Below, one piece after another: positions 10,324 through 22,090 of a stretch of 64,000 nucleotides of DNA (within the stretch, counting starts at the first letter, position 1; every line of letters starts with the position of its first letter). Below the pieces are notes generated by a model. It did no database searches. It was not told where the DNA came from and saw nothing but the letters and a program-made list of their open reading frames with translations. This stretch comes from Ganoderma boninense (Eukaryota > Basidiomycota > Agaricomycetes > Polyporales > Polyporaceae). Both the position numbers and the translations under genes were made by a program. The stretch is from positions 1,736,001 through 1,800,000 of the forward strand of contig CM035308.1 of the NCBI GenBank assembly GCA_002900995.3, in the 5' to 3' direction.

Positions 10324-12989
10324 CTAGCGGTAGCGAGGCCGACGTTTGGGAGGGGGGACGCTCCGAGCCGTCGTTTTCTTGCGAGAGCGTCTGAGAACAA
10401 GTGGCAGCGGGGGAGGGTTTTGTGTCTGTTTCTTCTTCTCCTTCTCCGCTAGGCGTTCGCTACGCCGAGGACCCGAGGGTTCAGGTTCAGTGGCAACTTG
10501 TTTGCCCTTGCGACGCTTCGCGTCCTCGCGCTTGTCGGTCTCGAGATCGCGCTCTTCCGAAGCGCGTTTTCCTAGAATGATAGCCTCGGTGGAATCAAGC
10601 CCAAACCTGGGCTCATGAGTGTCTGTCGTGGCACGAGGGTGGTCATGAACGGTTCTATCACCGGACTGGAGCGTTTCTGTCTTCAGGAAGTCAGACCAAA
10701 ACGCCTCGAGTTCGTCCGCAGACCACTGAGGTAATGGGTCTCTAAAGTCGTTTCCCGGTATAGGAACATGGTGGTCCATGACCGTGTCCAACCACTTCTG
10801 CAGTGGCGGGTTGAAGTTCGCTGCCCCAGTTCCGTAACGAGTCATCGCGTTGTCAAGTTTTCCATTCCCTCCGACGAGGGCGTTCAGGATTGGCGACCAC
10901 TCCGATAGTTCAAAGATCGCCGCGATCGTGGCCTTCAGCTTCTCGCCCGAGAGTTCATGGGGTAACCAGAGCAGTGCGCAATAAAGCACAACATAGAACA
11001 GGGACTCCATGTCGTCTTGCAACGTCTGCTTACCCGTGAGCCCTATCGCACTCAACATTCGGCGCGACATAAATAGCCACGTTCCCTGCACAAAGACGTC
11101 AAATACGGCCAGAAAAGTATGAAATAATTGATCCTACGGCACGCCCTGTCTCGATAGCTTCTGCTGACTCGTCGGCAGGGCAGCAGGAGTCCCAATCAAT
11201 GAGATAGCCCCTCCTGACAGGTCGCCCCGATTCGCGTACTAAGATAATATTCGAGATGCTGATATCTCGATGAAGATGGGCTGTTTTGCTAAACGCCTCT
11301 CTCATTGCTGCATTGACTTCGTGAGCGTTGTCAGTCACAGTCCGAGACCGCACAGAACATACCTTGGAAGACGTCATACGTAGCGTTGAGGAGCTCATCA
11401 GTCCCCGAGAAACGACGTAGACCATACCCAACGGTACCAACGACGATGCGATAATGCCAATGCTTAGCCGTCTTAACCTTCTTGTTGTTTACTTTGCAGA
11501 CCCAGGGTGCTTGGCAAAGCTCGTCACCAAGCGAGCATTGCATATCCCCCTCTGCATGACTGTCAGCCCAGAATGAAGAATAGAAGGCGACGTACGCACG
11601 TGTAAAGTCACGAACTTCCCTGGGAATATAGTCTGGGACGTCTCCATGACAGACCAAGATAGGAATATTCTTCACCTCGCAATGATTCATGCGATCTAGA
11701 GTTCCTCCCTCAGGTTCATATCGATAATCACCGACGCGCCATGTGTCCTTGAGGAAGACGACCTTGCCAGTGGACAGGTCCACAGCCCACCAACCCCTTG
11801 TGCCCCTACCAGTGAGATTTACAGACGACGCGATTGGGCGAGACACGAGGAACCTGCGGATAGTTTCCTCGGAAGCGACTGCGCAGTGGGGTAGGACATA
11901 CATGACGGTGACATGTCCAGGTTGGTAATGTTCAGAGACGGCCTTCTCCAGGGCGTCTTCTACACATTCGAGTTGAAGGCGCACATGCTCCGCGATCGCT
12001 GTACGAAAGAGTTGTTCCTGCTCAAGCGGCGCAGGTTCAACGGTAATGTCGTGGCCTCGACCACTGTTGCTGGTCTGAGCGAAACGAGCTAGAAACTGGC
12101 AGAGTGTTTCGGGATCGTCATGGATATCGAAGGAGTTCGAAACCACGCAACCGGCACGGTCCCAACGAATGAAACGGGCATGGGAGCCTGCAAACGAGAT
12201 GGAGAAGACATTAACGCGATGCTGGCGAGCGAAGATCTCAGTCGCATAGGCAACCTGTTGACCAAACGCCCGATCGCGATGCTTGTTGAGATGGGTATCA
12301 TCCGAGTGGGCAAGGAATTCATGAGAGCTATGGTCGTCGATGGTCGGTGGTGGGTCGACAAACGGGTCATGAGAGGGGTCTGAGGCTACGTCAATGAAAA
12401 ACTCGGCATATCCGAAGTCAACACGCGACGATGGCTGCGCATTCTTGACGATATCGACGTGTTCCCTTCGGTAACAGCATATGCGTGGTTTCATGTGCCC
12501 GAGTTTGCGGGGGAAGAGCGTACGTGTGGATGTATCCAGGAAGACAAAGCCAGGGCATCGTGTCTTGCCCGAGGCCGTCTTGTTCAATGTTTTAAGCTAA
12601 TCTCATCGTTCATAAGAATGTGACAGAGAAGTAAATGGAGAACATACCATTGGGCCTTGAATCTCCTTGACGGTGGCTGCCCGTTCGGGAACGGCACGAA
12701 AAGCGTTTTTATGCCAGGCGATGAGCGGGACCATGTCGAATGGGTGGCCCAACGGAAGGAATTGCCCCAGAAAGTCCCTGGTGGGCATAGGTCCAACGAT
12801 GAAGGATCTTGAGCTTTCGACCATGTGAAGGTTCCGAGATTTTGCATGCTGAGGCTCGAGTCCACGGGTATGTTCCATGGTAAGATCGAGAGGCAGAGGG
12901 ACATTCTGGACACACGAGGAAATAAGAGGGCAAGGGGGAGCGTAGGAAGACGAGGAGGAGGATGAGAAGGGTGTGGACGGCGCATTCAT
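10324..12989 (-). CDS. FunK1 fungal-type protein kinase (kinase C)
   Basis: 819-residue paralogue. Exons in order of translation: 12989-12648, 12596-11600, 11551-11363, 11307-11138, 11085-10324. The start MNAPSTPF runs into a serine-rich stretch; an upstream in-frame Met at 13094 is possible, but a TATA-like element at 13125 fits the shorter form better. The kinase core has GTRGWWAV, the lysine in VVFLKDTWR, HRDISISNI, GYLIDWDSCC and QGTWLFMS. In the N-terminal half the DVK of the paralogues reads FIDVAS, so the lysine is lost. Intron 2 (11552-11599) is 48 nt, in frame and stop-free. The long C-terminal tail contains STEAIILGKR, a Lys/Arg-rich patch and PRRSERLAEKEKKK, most likely a nuclear localisation region. 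Confidence 0.9.
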
Positions 12990-13862
12990 AGGGAGAGAGG
13001 AGCAACGACCCGCACGTTCAGTGGCGGCGAGGAGGGGCCCGGGGAACGAGCCACACGAAGTAGTACATAGATACTCGTAGACGCGCCTATCCAACCGTCC
13101 GTCCTCGACCCGGTCCGGCCCGGGTTATATTCCCCCAGTCCTCATCGGAATCCTAAGACTTACTCGATGCAACCTCCGCATGTGCATTCTCTCGTCTCGC
13201 CGTACGAAGCTTATCCCATGCTGTGTACTGCTTAGATACGTACAGCAAAAGCTGACAACCACGACACGGATCGAGCCCGAAGTTCTCATACAACCCAAGT
13301 AAGCGCCGCCTGCTCTCCGGCCGCCGTCTCAAAACCTCATCACTGACTCCACCATCCTAGTGCCTATCGCCTTTAAGGTGTCCGACTCTCTTGTGAGCGG
13401 TGCATGAGACCTGCAACTGTGCAACATGTGCTGTACTTGAATTTCCGGTGGAGGCAGTACACTTGTCTGGCCCGATGACAAGGTGTGACAGTTTGGCGGG
13501 GGTGAGCGTGCTGGGTAGGTGCCGTACAGTTTACTGGTGTTGCTCAGACGATAGAGGTTCGAAACTTGATAGCTTCTACGGCGTTGGTGCCACTAGCTCG
13601 TTTGCGACATGTAACGTATTCAAACATTTGATCCTATAGCAGTAAACTAGCTCAGCGAACGGCGACAACATTGTGCAAATAAAGCAGATACGAAAGCAAT
13701 CAATGCAGGGCAGACCGAAGGACGTGGTGAGTGCAGAACAGCAACTGGAGAGTGGCAAGCTGATGGGGCGCCCTGAGAAAGGACCGTGTAGGCCGGAAAA
13801 ATGGATGGGCGACGAGTGATAAGCGTAGTTAGGGGTGAACAAGGGCCAGTGCGTGGATGCGT
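12990..13862. other. Intergenic region, kinase C / kinase D
   Basis: No gene is seen. Short open frames near 13400-13840 have no recognisable motif. A TATA-like element for kinase C lies at its left side. Confidence 0.5.
13125..13131 (-). promoter_or_regulatory. TATA-like element of kinase C
   Basis: On the - strand this reads AATATAA, about 135 bp upstream of the chosen ATG of kinase C. No expression evidence is available. Confidence 0.4.
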
Positions 13863-16475
13863 CTAACGACGGCGAGTCCGACGCTGGGTCGTGGAATGGG
13901 AGACTTTCCGAGTGGTAGCCCTCCGAGGAGGACTTTTGAGTGCAGGTGGCGGCTGGCGAGCGGTTCGCTGCGCCGCCAGTCGCTCGCTCCGTCGGGGGGG
14001 CTCCGACGGTTTCATATTCGCCTGTTTATCCTTCCGGCGCTTCATCTTCTCCTCGTCTTCACCTGGCTCGAGGTCGCGCTCCTCCGAAGGACGTTTGCCC
14101 AGCACGATCGCTTCAGTAGAGTCAAGTCCTGTTTTGCGTTGACGATCTCCTCTCGCAAAGGGATGGTCGTGAGCCTCCCTGTCATTTGACGCAAGAGTGT
14201 GTCTCTGCATAAGGTCAGCCCAAAAGACTTCGAGCTGGTCGGTGGACCACGGCGTTGTGTCTCTGTCTGGCTCTGAGAAGTTAACAGGTACGTGGTGGTC
14301 CATGAGCGTATCCAACAACTCATGAAGCGCTGGCGGGAACTTGGCGTTCTTAGTAAACATACGCGTCACCGCGTTGGCAAACTTGCCCTCGCCTCCAATG
14401 AACGCATTGTCGACAGATGACCACGAAGCACGTTCGAAGATTTGCCATATCGTCTCCTTGAGGCGTGCCTGAGATATTGCATGGGGCAGCCACAGCAGAG
14501 CGCAGTAGAGTATGACGTAGAGCAGAGACTCGATATCATCTTGGATCGTCTGCTTGCCATTGAGGCCCCAATACGACGTTACCCGGTGCGACATAAAAAG
14601 CCACGTTCCCTGCGAAAAGGTAATCAGGTTAAATAGTTGAACGTGCAAGAATAAAGCTCACGGCCCGTCCTGCCTCGGTTGCCTCTCCGGAGTCGTCGAC
14701 ATCGCAGGAAGCATCCCAGTCAATGAGGTACCCCGTCCTCAACTGTTGCTTTGGCTCCCGCACCAAGATGATATTGCCAATGCTGATGTCCCTGTGGAGC
14801 CGCATAGCCTTTTTGACTGCGTCTTGCATTGCTGAAGTCGACATGTGAGTCATAGGCCTTGTCCAGTGAGACTGCAGCATCCAACGTTACCTTGGAAGAC
14901 ATCATACGCAGCGGATATGAGTTCATCGGACCCACTGATTGAGCGGAGGCTATATCCAACCACCCCCAGGGCTATCCGATAGTGCCAGTGCTTGCTGATT
15001 GAGATTTCCTTGCCGTCCACTTTGCAAACCCATTGAGCATGACAAAAAGTGTCATTCAGGGAGTGTTGCATATCGTCCTCTGCGTGATTTCATCTAAGTC
15101 AGAAAAGGAAGGGAAAAAACAGCGACGAGCTCACGTGCGAACTCATCTCCAGGTCGAGGTATACGCTCTGGCACGTCTCCGTAGCACAGGACAGACGGGA
15201 CGTTCCTCACCACACATTCGTTCATCTTCTTGAGAATTTCTCCCTCCGTCTCAAAGTCATAAGGGGCAGCGCGCCATGTATCCTTAAGGAACGCGACCTG
15301 TCGGGTCGACGAATCCACAGCCCACCAACCCCTGGTTCCCCTCCCTACGAGATTCATGGACGACGCAACAGGTCGAGACACAAGAAAGCGATGGATAGTA
15401 TCGTCCTTGGCAAGGGAATGGTGCTGAAGGATATACATCGCAGTGACGTGTCCTGGTTGGTAGTGCTCAGAAACAGCTTTGTCTAACGCCTCTCCCTCGC
15501 TGGCGAGTTGGAGGCGGACGTGCTCCTTAATCGCTTCTCGGAAAAGCTCTTCCTCCCTCGGCAACGCCAGTTCGACAGTGATGTCATGTCCGCGACCGGC
15601 ATCATCGGTCTGCGAGAACCGGGCAAGGAAGTCACAAAAGATGTGCGAGTCCGTCTTGACGTCAAAAGACTCTGAGACTATGCAGCCAGAGCGATCCCAG
15701 CGAATGAATCGGGCCCTCGAGCCCGCAAATGTCACAGAGAACAGGAACATGCGATGTTGACGAGCGAAGATCTCCGTTGCGTATGCGACCTGCTGGCCAA
15801 ACGCCCGTTCGCGGTGCTTGACGAAGTGGGCGTCGTTAGACTGTGCAAGGAATTCGTGAGACGCAGGATCGACGGTGGGAGGAGGGTCGACGAAAAAGTC
15901 ATGAGCAGGATCCGGCTTGACATCAATAAATAACTCGGAGTATCCGAACTCGAGACGTAGTAGAGGAGAGCCAGAGTCGACGATCCCTGCACATTCCGTC
16001 CGATAACAGCAGATATGCGGTTTCATGTGCCCCAGTTTGCGGGGAAGGGGGGTACGCTCGGACGCGTTGCGGAAGACAAAGCCAGGACATCGTGCCTTCC
16101 GTGTCGATGTCTTGTTGAGCGAGTTGAGCTAAGACCGATTTTTATTTCTGCTAGTGGATGGAGAGAAGGGATACTTACCAATGGGCCATGAATTTCATGC
16201 ACCGTCACCGCACACTCAGGAAGGGTGGTGAATGCTCTCTTGTGAGAAAGCAGCGGGCCATTATCGACGGGACGAGCCAATGGCAGGAAGTCTTCCAGAA
16301 ACTCTTGCACGGGCATCGCACCAACAGTATAAGTCTTCGAGCTATCAACCATATGGAGATTCCTCGACTTGGCATGATGGGAGTCCAATCCACGAGTATG
16401 TTCCAGGTGGTGGTCGAGCGCCATTGGGACGTTGTAGACGCATGAGAATGCAGTGGGGGAGTTAGCGCGAGACAT
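13863..16475 (-). CDS. FunK1 fungal-type protein kinase (kinase D)
   Basis: 798-residue paralogue closest to kinase C. Exons in order of translation: 16475-16179, 16128-15135, 15079-14891, 14831-14662, 14609-13863. The start is MSRANSPTAF. It shares GLDSHHAKSRNLHMV with C. The kinase core has GTRGWWAV, the lysine in VAFLKDTWR, HRDISIGNI, GYLIDWDASC and QGTWLFMS. The N-terminal half has KPHICCY, ELFIDVK and GQQVAYATEI. The C-terminal region carries LDSTEAIVLGKRPSEERD, an acidic-then-basic patch and PPRRSERLAAQR, ending in Arg-rich sequence. The exon 3 donor is GTAACG, a weak but paralogue-aligned site. As with its neighbours the substrate is unknown; all conserved catalytic positions I can see are kept. 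Confidence 0.9.
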
Positions 16476-17136
16476 AGATGGGATAAATACGGGTCAAGAA
16501 GACAGTCGAGAGAGCGAGGAAAAGCGTTTCAGACCGGGAGGGGGGCCCGTCGGACAAGGAGAGAAGCTGGGACGATGGGGATGGGGGTGAACGGGACGTT
16601 GGGACACGACGTGGACGTCGAACTTGGTCCACACGAACCGTGGTAAGTAGATTGTGTGCTCCGCTCGGCATCCTCCGACAACAGACGCCCTAAGCTCTCC
16701 CCATCTTCCGATTCTTCGTCGCGCATCCTTTTTAATTTTTTTCTCTTCGTCCAATTATTATTCGATAGAGAGAACGTTGAAACGGACTTGGCGGCCGACT
16801 TTCAAGCTATCTTCTACCCTCGTGTCGTCTTGAAGCTCGTCCGTTATATTGATACCGCCTCAACGTCTACCCCAGTCATCCCTTTCTACTACGTACTATC
16901 AAACTTCTTCGACGCGCACAACGCCTCATAGCTCGGTCTCCAATGCAGAGCCTCCAAAAACGACTACTCTACTATACAATCCTCTACGCAAAAATAGCTG
17001 AGACTCGCTTCATGGCCGTTTTTGACCAACCAGTCAAATACCAAAACGCCGGTTCCATACAGCCTGCTGTGCGCCAAGGTCAGTAATTATAACGAGACAC
17101 GATCGTGCATATACACCATTCACACTCACAATCGCC
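16476..17136. other. Intergenic region, kinase D / kinase E
   Basis: No gene is supported. It contains the promoter of kinase D and the 3' flank of kinase E. A short open frame at 16656-16931 has no recognisable domain. Confidence 0.5.
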
Positions 17137-20100
17137 TCACTGGCAGGCATCGTGACCTTCAGCATCCACCTTTTTCTTCTTCTTGAAATGTAGTCCATGA
17201 AGTGGTGAACGGTAGGTCTTCTCCGGAGAATCATTGTTGGCAGTGGGAGTGGGGCTCTGGGTACTGCCAGCTACAGTCCTGGTAGACGCGCCGGGCGGGG
17301 AATGGGTTGTGGGGTGAGGTGGGTGAGGTGGGCCTGTGCTAAGGCGCCCGACCGGACCTCCTCGATTTTGAGGTCGAGATGGGCCCGCTACGGGACGGTT
17401 CGGGTCTGAGTCCTTTGCAGGACGATTCGTGCATGGGCCCTTCTGAGGACGAGAGGGGCCTGGATCCTTCCGAGGACGAGAGGGGCCTGGATTCTTCCGA
17501 GGACGAGAGGGGACTGTCGCCGTGCCAGCCGTAGGCGCAATAGTTCCCCTGCCACGGGACATTGACGTAGTGGCAACTGGACCCGTAGCGTTAGCATTGT
17601 ACTGTTTCGGGACGCTGGAGAGATTGGTCTGCTGCAGCGCACGTCCGATGTTCCGGTCTACGGTGGTAGAGTGTGCGGCGAACATAGGCTCGTCGTGATC
17701 CAAAACACGTTTGTCGGGGACGGTACTGGCGGTGTAGCTCAAACCAAGGTACCGGCGGTGCGCGTTCTTCTCGTATCCGTTTAATGAGGGCAGCTTTGCG
17801 AGCCGGTCCGTCCTCCCTAAATTCCCAAATGCCAAATGTTCCCTCCAGATCTTGGCAACATCTTCAGGCTTCCAGGCCGGGCCATACTTATAATTGCTCC
17901 TTATCGCGTCCATCCAATCCTGTACTCCCGAGCACTCCCATCGGACAGGGTCGAGATCTCCGCCCATTCTGAGCAAAGACACTTTACCTATCCCTTGAGG
18001 TTCTCCAACAGAGCTGATGGAAGGCGGAGCGAATATGACTGAAAAGATGCGCTCAAGGGAGTGGCGACGGCTGTGGGGTAACCACAAAAGAGCACAGTAG
18101 ACCACGACGTAGAGCAATGACTCCATGTCAAATTGGATCTCATGCTTTTCAGGAGTGATTCCAGCGCAATATCTCCAGGCCACGAATTGCCATGTTCCCT
18201 GCAAACCGGATCATTAGTATTGTTGACTTGTAATGTGGAACAATTGACACACAGAGAAAGGAACTCCGCCCGGTGCCAGTCGCTTATTCATATCCCAAGC
18301 AATATCCCAGTCGACTAGGTAGCCTTGTCGAGGTTCCGAGGACCCGCTATTTCCGCTTTTCCGATATAGAATGATGTTATCCGGCGTGATATCCCTATGG
18401 CCGATCTGTGCTCGGGATGCGGCCATCTGAATTGCTATCAAAGTCGAGAGTGCATACCATGAGTGAGGATCGAATTGCAAACTAAACGACATTTCGCATA
18501 CTTTGAAAACAATCATACGTACACCGGAGTAGTTCATCCGACCCATTGAAACGGTCAAATGGACGTCCGGCGATCCCAAGAACAAGTCGGTAGTGCCTTC
18601 TCTTCCTGACGAATATCGTAAAAGTTGCGTAATCGGGTTCGTCTCTGCCACAAACCCATGCAGCGTGCAAGAACTCCTGCGTTCTGGTCACCTGATACGT
18701 GTCTGGATATGATTTTGTCTTCAGCGGGTTGTTTCAACGTGTACAGGTCAACGCATGCACTCACCTCTGTTCTGGGCCACTACGCGCTTATTCTTGTCCT
18801 CCAACTCCGTCACGACAAGATCTACCATGTGAAGATCTGCATGACATACGAGGGGAGGAACATTGGGCACCCTGTGCCTATGGAGTAAAGCTATGGTCTC
18901 TCCTTCGTTCCTCCTGCACGGAGACGGGTCTTGCCTCCAGGTATCCTTGAGGAAGACGACCTTCCCCGTTCCAGACTCCACAGCCCAATATGCCCGAGTT
19001 GCCCTTCCAGTCAAAAAGAACGGGTAGACAACTGGACGAGAAATGACTAGCCGACGAATGCCGTCCGTGACTGCATCTGTGTCGCCTGAGCTATCGGGAA
19101 CCTCCACTACGCTGATTATTGACTCAGCGCAGTGTGTAGCGAATGCCTCCTCCTCGGAGTCTTCGAAGTTGCTCATCTGGGAGATTGCGTGTTGGCGAAT
19201 CATCTTCTTGAACAGGCTCCTTTCGAGGAGTGTAGGGCTCCTGACGGTGAGATCGTAGCCACGGTCCGCATCTCCAACGTGGGAGAAGCCCCATAGAAAT
19301 TGACAAAGCTTCTTCGCGCCAAAAAGGGTTCGGATGTCAAAGGCTTCAGTGACGATGGCACCCGCGCGATCCCAGCGGATCAGTCGAGCAGACGAGCCCG
19401 ACAACGCAACGGAAAAGCAGCAGTGACGGTGCTGGCGCGCTAATAACTCCGTTGCATAGGTGGCATTTTGACCCAGGGCCCTCCGCAGTTCCTTCATGCT
19501 CACATCAGATGTAGACTGCCCCTCCTGAAAGTTCAGCACGAACTTCCAAGTGGAGCGGTTGCGGCCAGGAGGGGGATCAGTGAATGGATCAATCTTTGCT
19601 GTCTTCACTTCGATGAAGAAGGCTACGTATCCCATGAATGTTCTAGACTGCCATGCACGGGGCGAATCAAGCTCGATTTCCGGGAGTTCAGCATGTCGCC
19701 TCGAGTAGCAACACACATCAGGAGCAACTCCGCCCAGTTCACCGTGCTCTTGGTCATAGTTGTAGGACGTGTCTCGAAAAGTGAACCCGGGGCACCGGTC
19801 TACCATATTCAAGGCATCGAGCTAACGTCCCATGAACATAGAGAAAAGAACAATGCAGCGTAAGGACTCACTAATGGCGAGTATATGTCGCGTTCTGCAC
19901 CATCCTGCGGGATCTTGTCAAAGGCACCCAAGGAAGAAGGGATTCCTTCCATGTTTTGGATCGCCAAGAACTCCTCCAAGAAAGTCTCCACAGGCATTGG
20001 ACCCAGAACAACGTTGGAAATTTGCGTGGCAGCCCGGATGTATCGAGTCTCAGAGTCTTTGCTACTGAAGCCGAACTTCTCGCCAGAGTTTTCGTGGTAG

Positions 20101-20217
20101 CATAATGGGGCGCCCCACCAACCACTAGCACGGTCCAGAATCTGCACATTGAGGTGACAAATATGGGATTAGAATGACGGTATATAATGAGGGGCAAGGA
20201 CTGACCTCTTCCAACAT
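17137..20217 (-). CDS. FunK1 fungal-type protein kinase, divergent (kinase E)
   Basis: 927-residue, most divergent member. Exons in order of translation: 20217-20206, 20141-19872, 19821-18765, 18702-18502, 18434-18253, 18198-17137. The first exon (MLEE) is weak; an unrelated open frame upstream (to 20735) could hide a different 5' exon. The kinase core has ATRAYWAV, the lysine in VVFLKDTWR, HRDITPDNI, GYLVDWDIAWD and QGTWQFVA. Its N-terminal half alone keeps a canonical APDVCCY ... FFIEVK ... GQNATY pattern. The tail contains three 9-residue Pro/Arg/Lys repeats, a Pro-rich stretch and FKKKKKVD near the end, probably disordered and nuclear. Intron sites match A-D apart from the extra first intron. 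The 5' end is uncertain, the rest is solid. Confidence 0.85.
17441..17516 (-). repeat. 27-bp tandem repeat inside kinase E
   Basis: Three in-frame copies of a 27-bp unit (starts near 17441, 17468 and 17495) share the core GAGGACGAGAGGGG on the + strand. They encode repeats of the form PSRPRK(N/D)PG in the basic tail of kinase E. Confidence 0.75.
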
Positions 20218-22090
20218 TGCTCCTTTTCTGCGAGCAAGCCGGGGGCTCTGATGAGGGAAATGAAGTGACGATATGTGCTCTCCGCCCGGACGACAAGATA
20301 GAACGACTGGAATGAGACTGATGCGAGGGATGTTAGGATACTGTTGAGGACGCGTGTGTTAGCTTGTTCCTCTTGTGGGGGAAGAGGGGGGGGAGATAGC
20401 ATGGATGGACGCACTTGAGGCATCGTGATACCAGTGATGAATAGCCTGGTCACGCTGTGGGAACAACGCTTGGGATCCGGGACCCAGACTTCCTCATCGG
20501 ATGACAGCAACGGACGTTTTATTCCCGCTACACACGTCGGACGGTCGAAGAGTCTGCTAGAGTCTGGCCATAAGTAACGCCCTGTCGCGGACATCACAGC
20601 CTGTAACACACTGACAGCTCCGAGGAAGTCGACATCCACATCTCTCACGCAGACTCGTGCCGTTGCTCCTTGCACGCCCATACCTTGCATCGCCCAGGTC
20701 GAATTTGATAGATGAAAACTGGTGGCAGAGGTCATGATTATGGATATGGACTGGCGTCTGTCGAAGATGGGTCACTGTCGATGTGAGTGTGAGTCAGACC
20801 CGTAATCATGTTCAGAAAGGGTTCACGACGCACGGCAGGCGTGGGTAGGCGTGGGTGCATATGACGACCACAAAAAAGAAAGGTAAAGGGGAAAAAAGCA
20901 AGTTCACCAGATGGACAGATTAATTGATGATTTAATAGTGAAACCGGATATTGTTGCACTTAGACATCCACGAGCTCAAGTACATGACATGGCTACATTG
21001 CCCCTCAAGCAGCAGCTGGCCGTGCAAATGGCCCAAACCAACATTTTCCCAGTCCCTTCACAATCACTTCAGCTCCCGAAGAGGGCGACCCGCCCAAGAA
21101 GATGGATACTGCTAGAGACTCAGAGCGGGCGGCGACACGTGAACATATCGAAGAACCAGGACTTTTTTGACATAACGTAAACGAATAGCGCTGAGGAGAG
21201 GGAATAACGTGTTGTTGAGATCTAGCGTCCGGCTGCTCCTAACAAGGCAATCGCGCGGAAAAGATACGGACCCTTAGAAGGTGTTGTGGGCACTGGGGAC
21301 TTGAAAATCTGGGAAAATCGCAGAGCTAACACTCACCACATGTCACAGTGCCGGGTTTACATAAAATCATCCTGGAAGACCAGCTTTCGTGATGGTCGGG
21401 GTATCGAAGGATTCCTCTGTGACAAGGCAGGCCTCCTATCTTTTCGCGTTAGAGATAAAGGCGATACGAGTCGAAATCCGGAGCTTCCGCAGTCAACTGT
21501 CGGAGAAAAGCAGTTCAGTCCGTAACGTGTTATGATTTACCCGGTGAAAGCAATGCACGTTTACGCACACCTACCAGACCAACTGGAAATCAGAAAATGT
21601 CTACATGACCGGGTGTCAGTGATTTCAGATGGAAGCTTTGAGTGCTACTAACTGGAGACAAAGTCTCGCAAAGCTAAGAGGAAGTGGAGGCGCCCAGCTG
21701 ACGATACTTACTTATGGCAACCGGGAAGGGCACGTTGTTACAATAGTACGGCGCACTTGGCACCAGAAGGCAGGCAATAATGATACCTTGGTACATATCG
21801 AGCGAGGCCAACGACACCGAGTGCCTGTGACCCGAGAACTGGCTTGACCGGTAAGTACCTGGGCTCGGCATAAGTACAAGTGCGATTGAGTCCACTGGCA
21901 GGACGCACGAGCTCACCTGATACCCTGTGTCCTCTCGCTTCAGTCGTATCTTCAACGCAAACTGCATTGCGAACTCAGTCTCGTCTAACCTCGCGGTCAG
22001 TTGAAGGGAGCATCGAATCGCAGGTGCAGTTTGAGTGGCATAGGCAGAGCCCGCGCGCGCTCTCGACCATCGTCATCAGCACTGACGGAT
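20218..22090. other. Intergenic region left of the PA-RING gene
   Basis: No confident gene. A - strand frame at 20169-20735 may be an upstream exon or leader of kinase E, but it does not splice in phase to the recognisable kinase exon. Several + strand frames (20911-21180, 21629-21847) have no motif. Confidence 0.45.

Noticed and set aside
20169..20735. 188-codon - strand frame upstream of kinase E
   Set aside because: It cannot be spliced in phase to the ILDRASGWWG exon through the visible donor and has no counterpart in A-D. It may be leader sequence.
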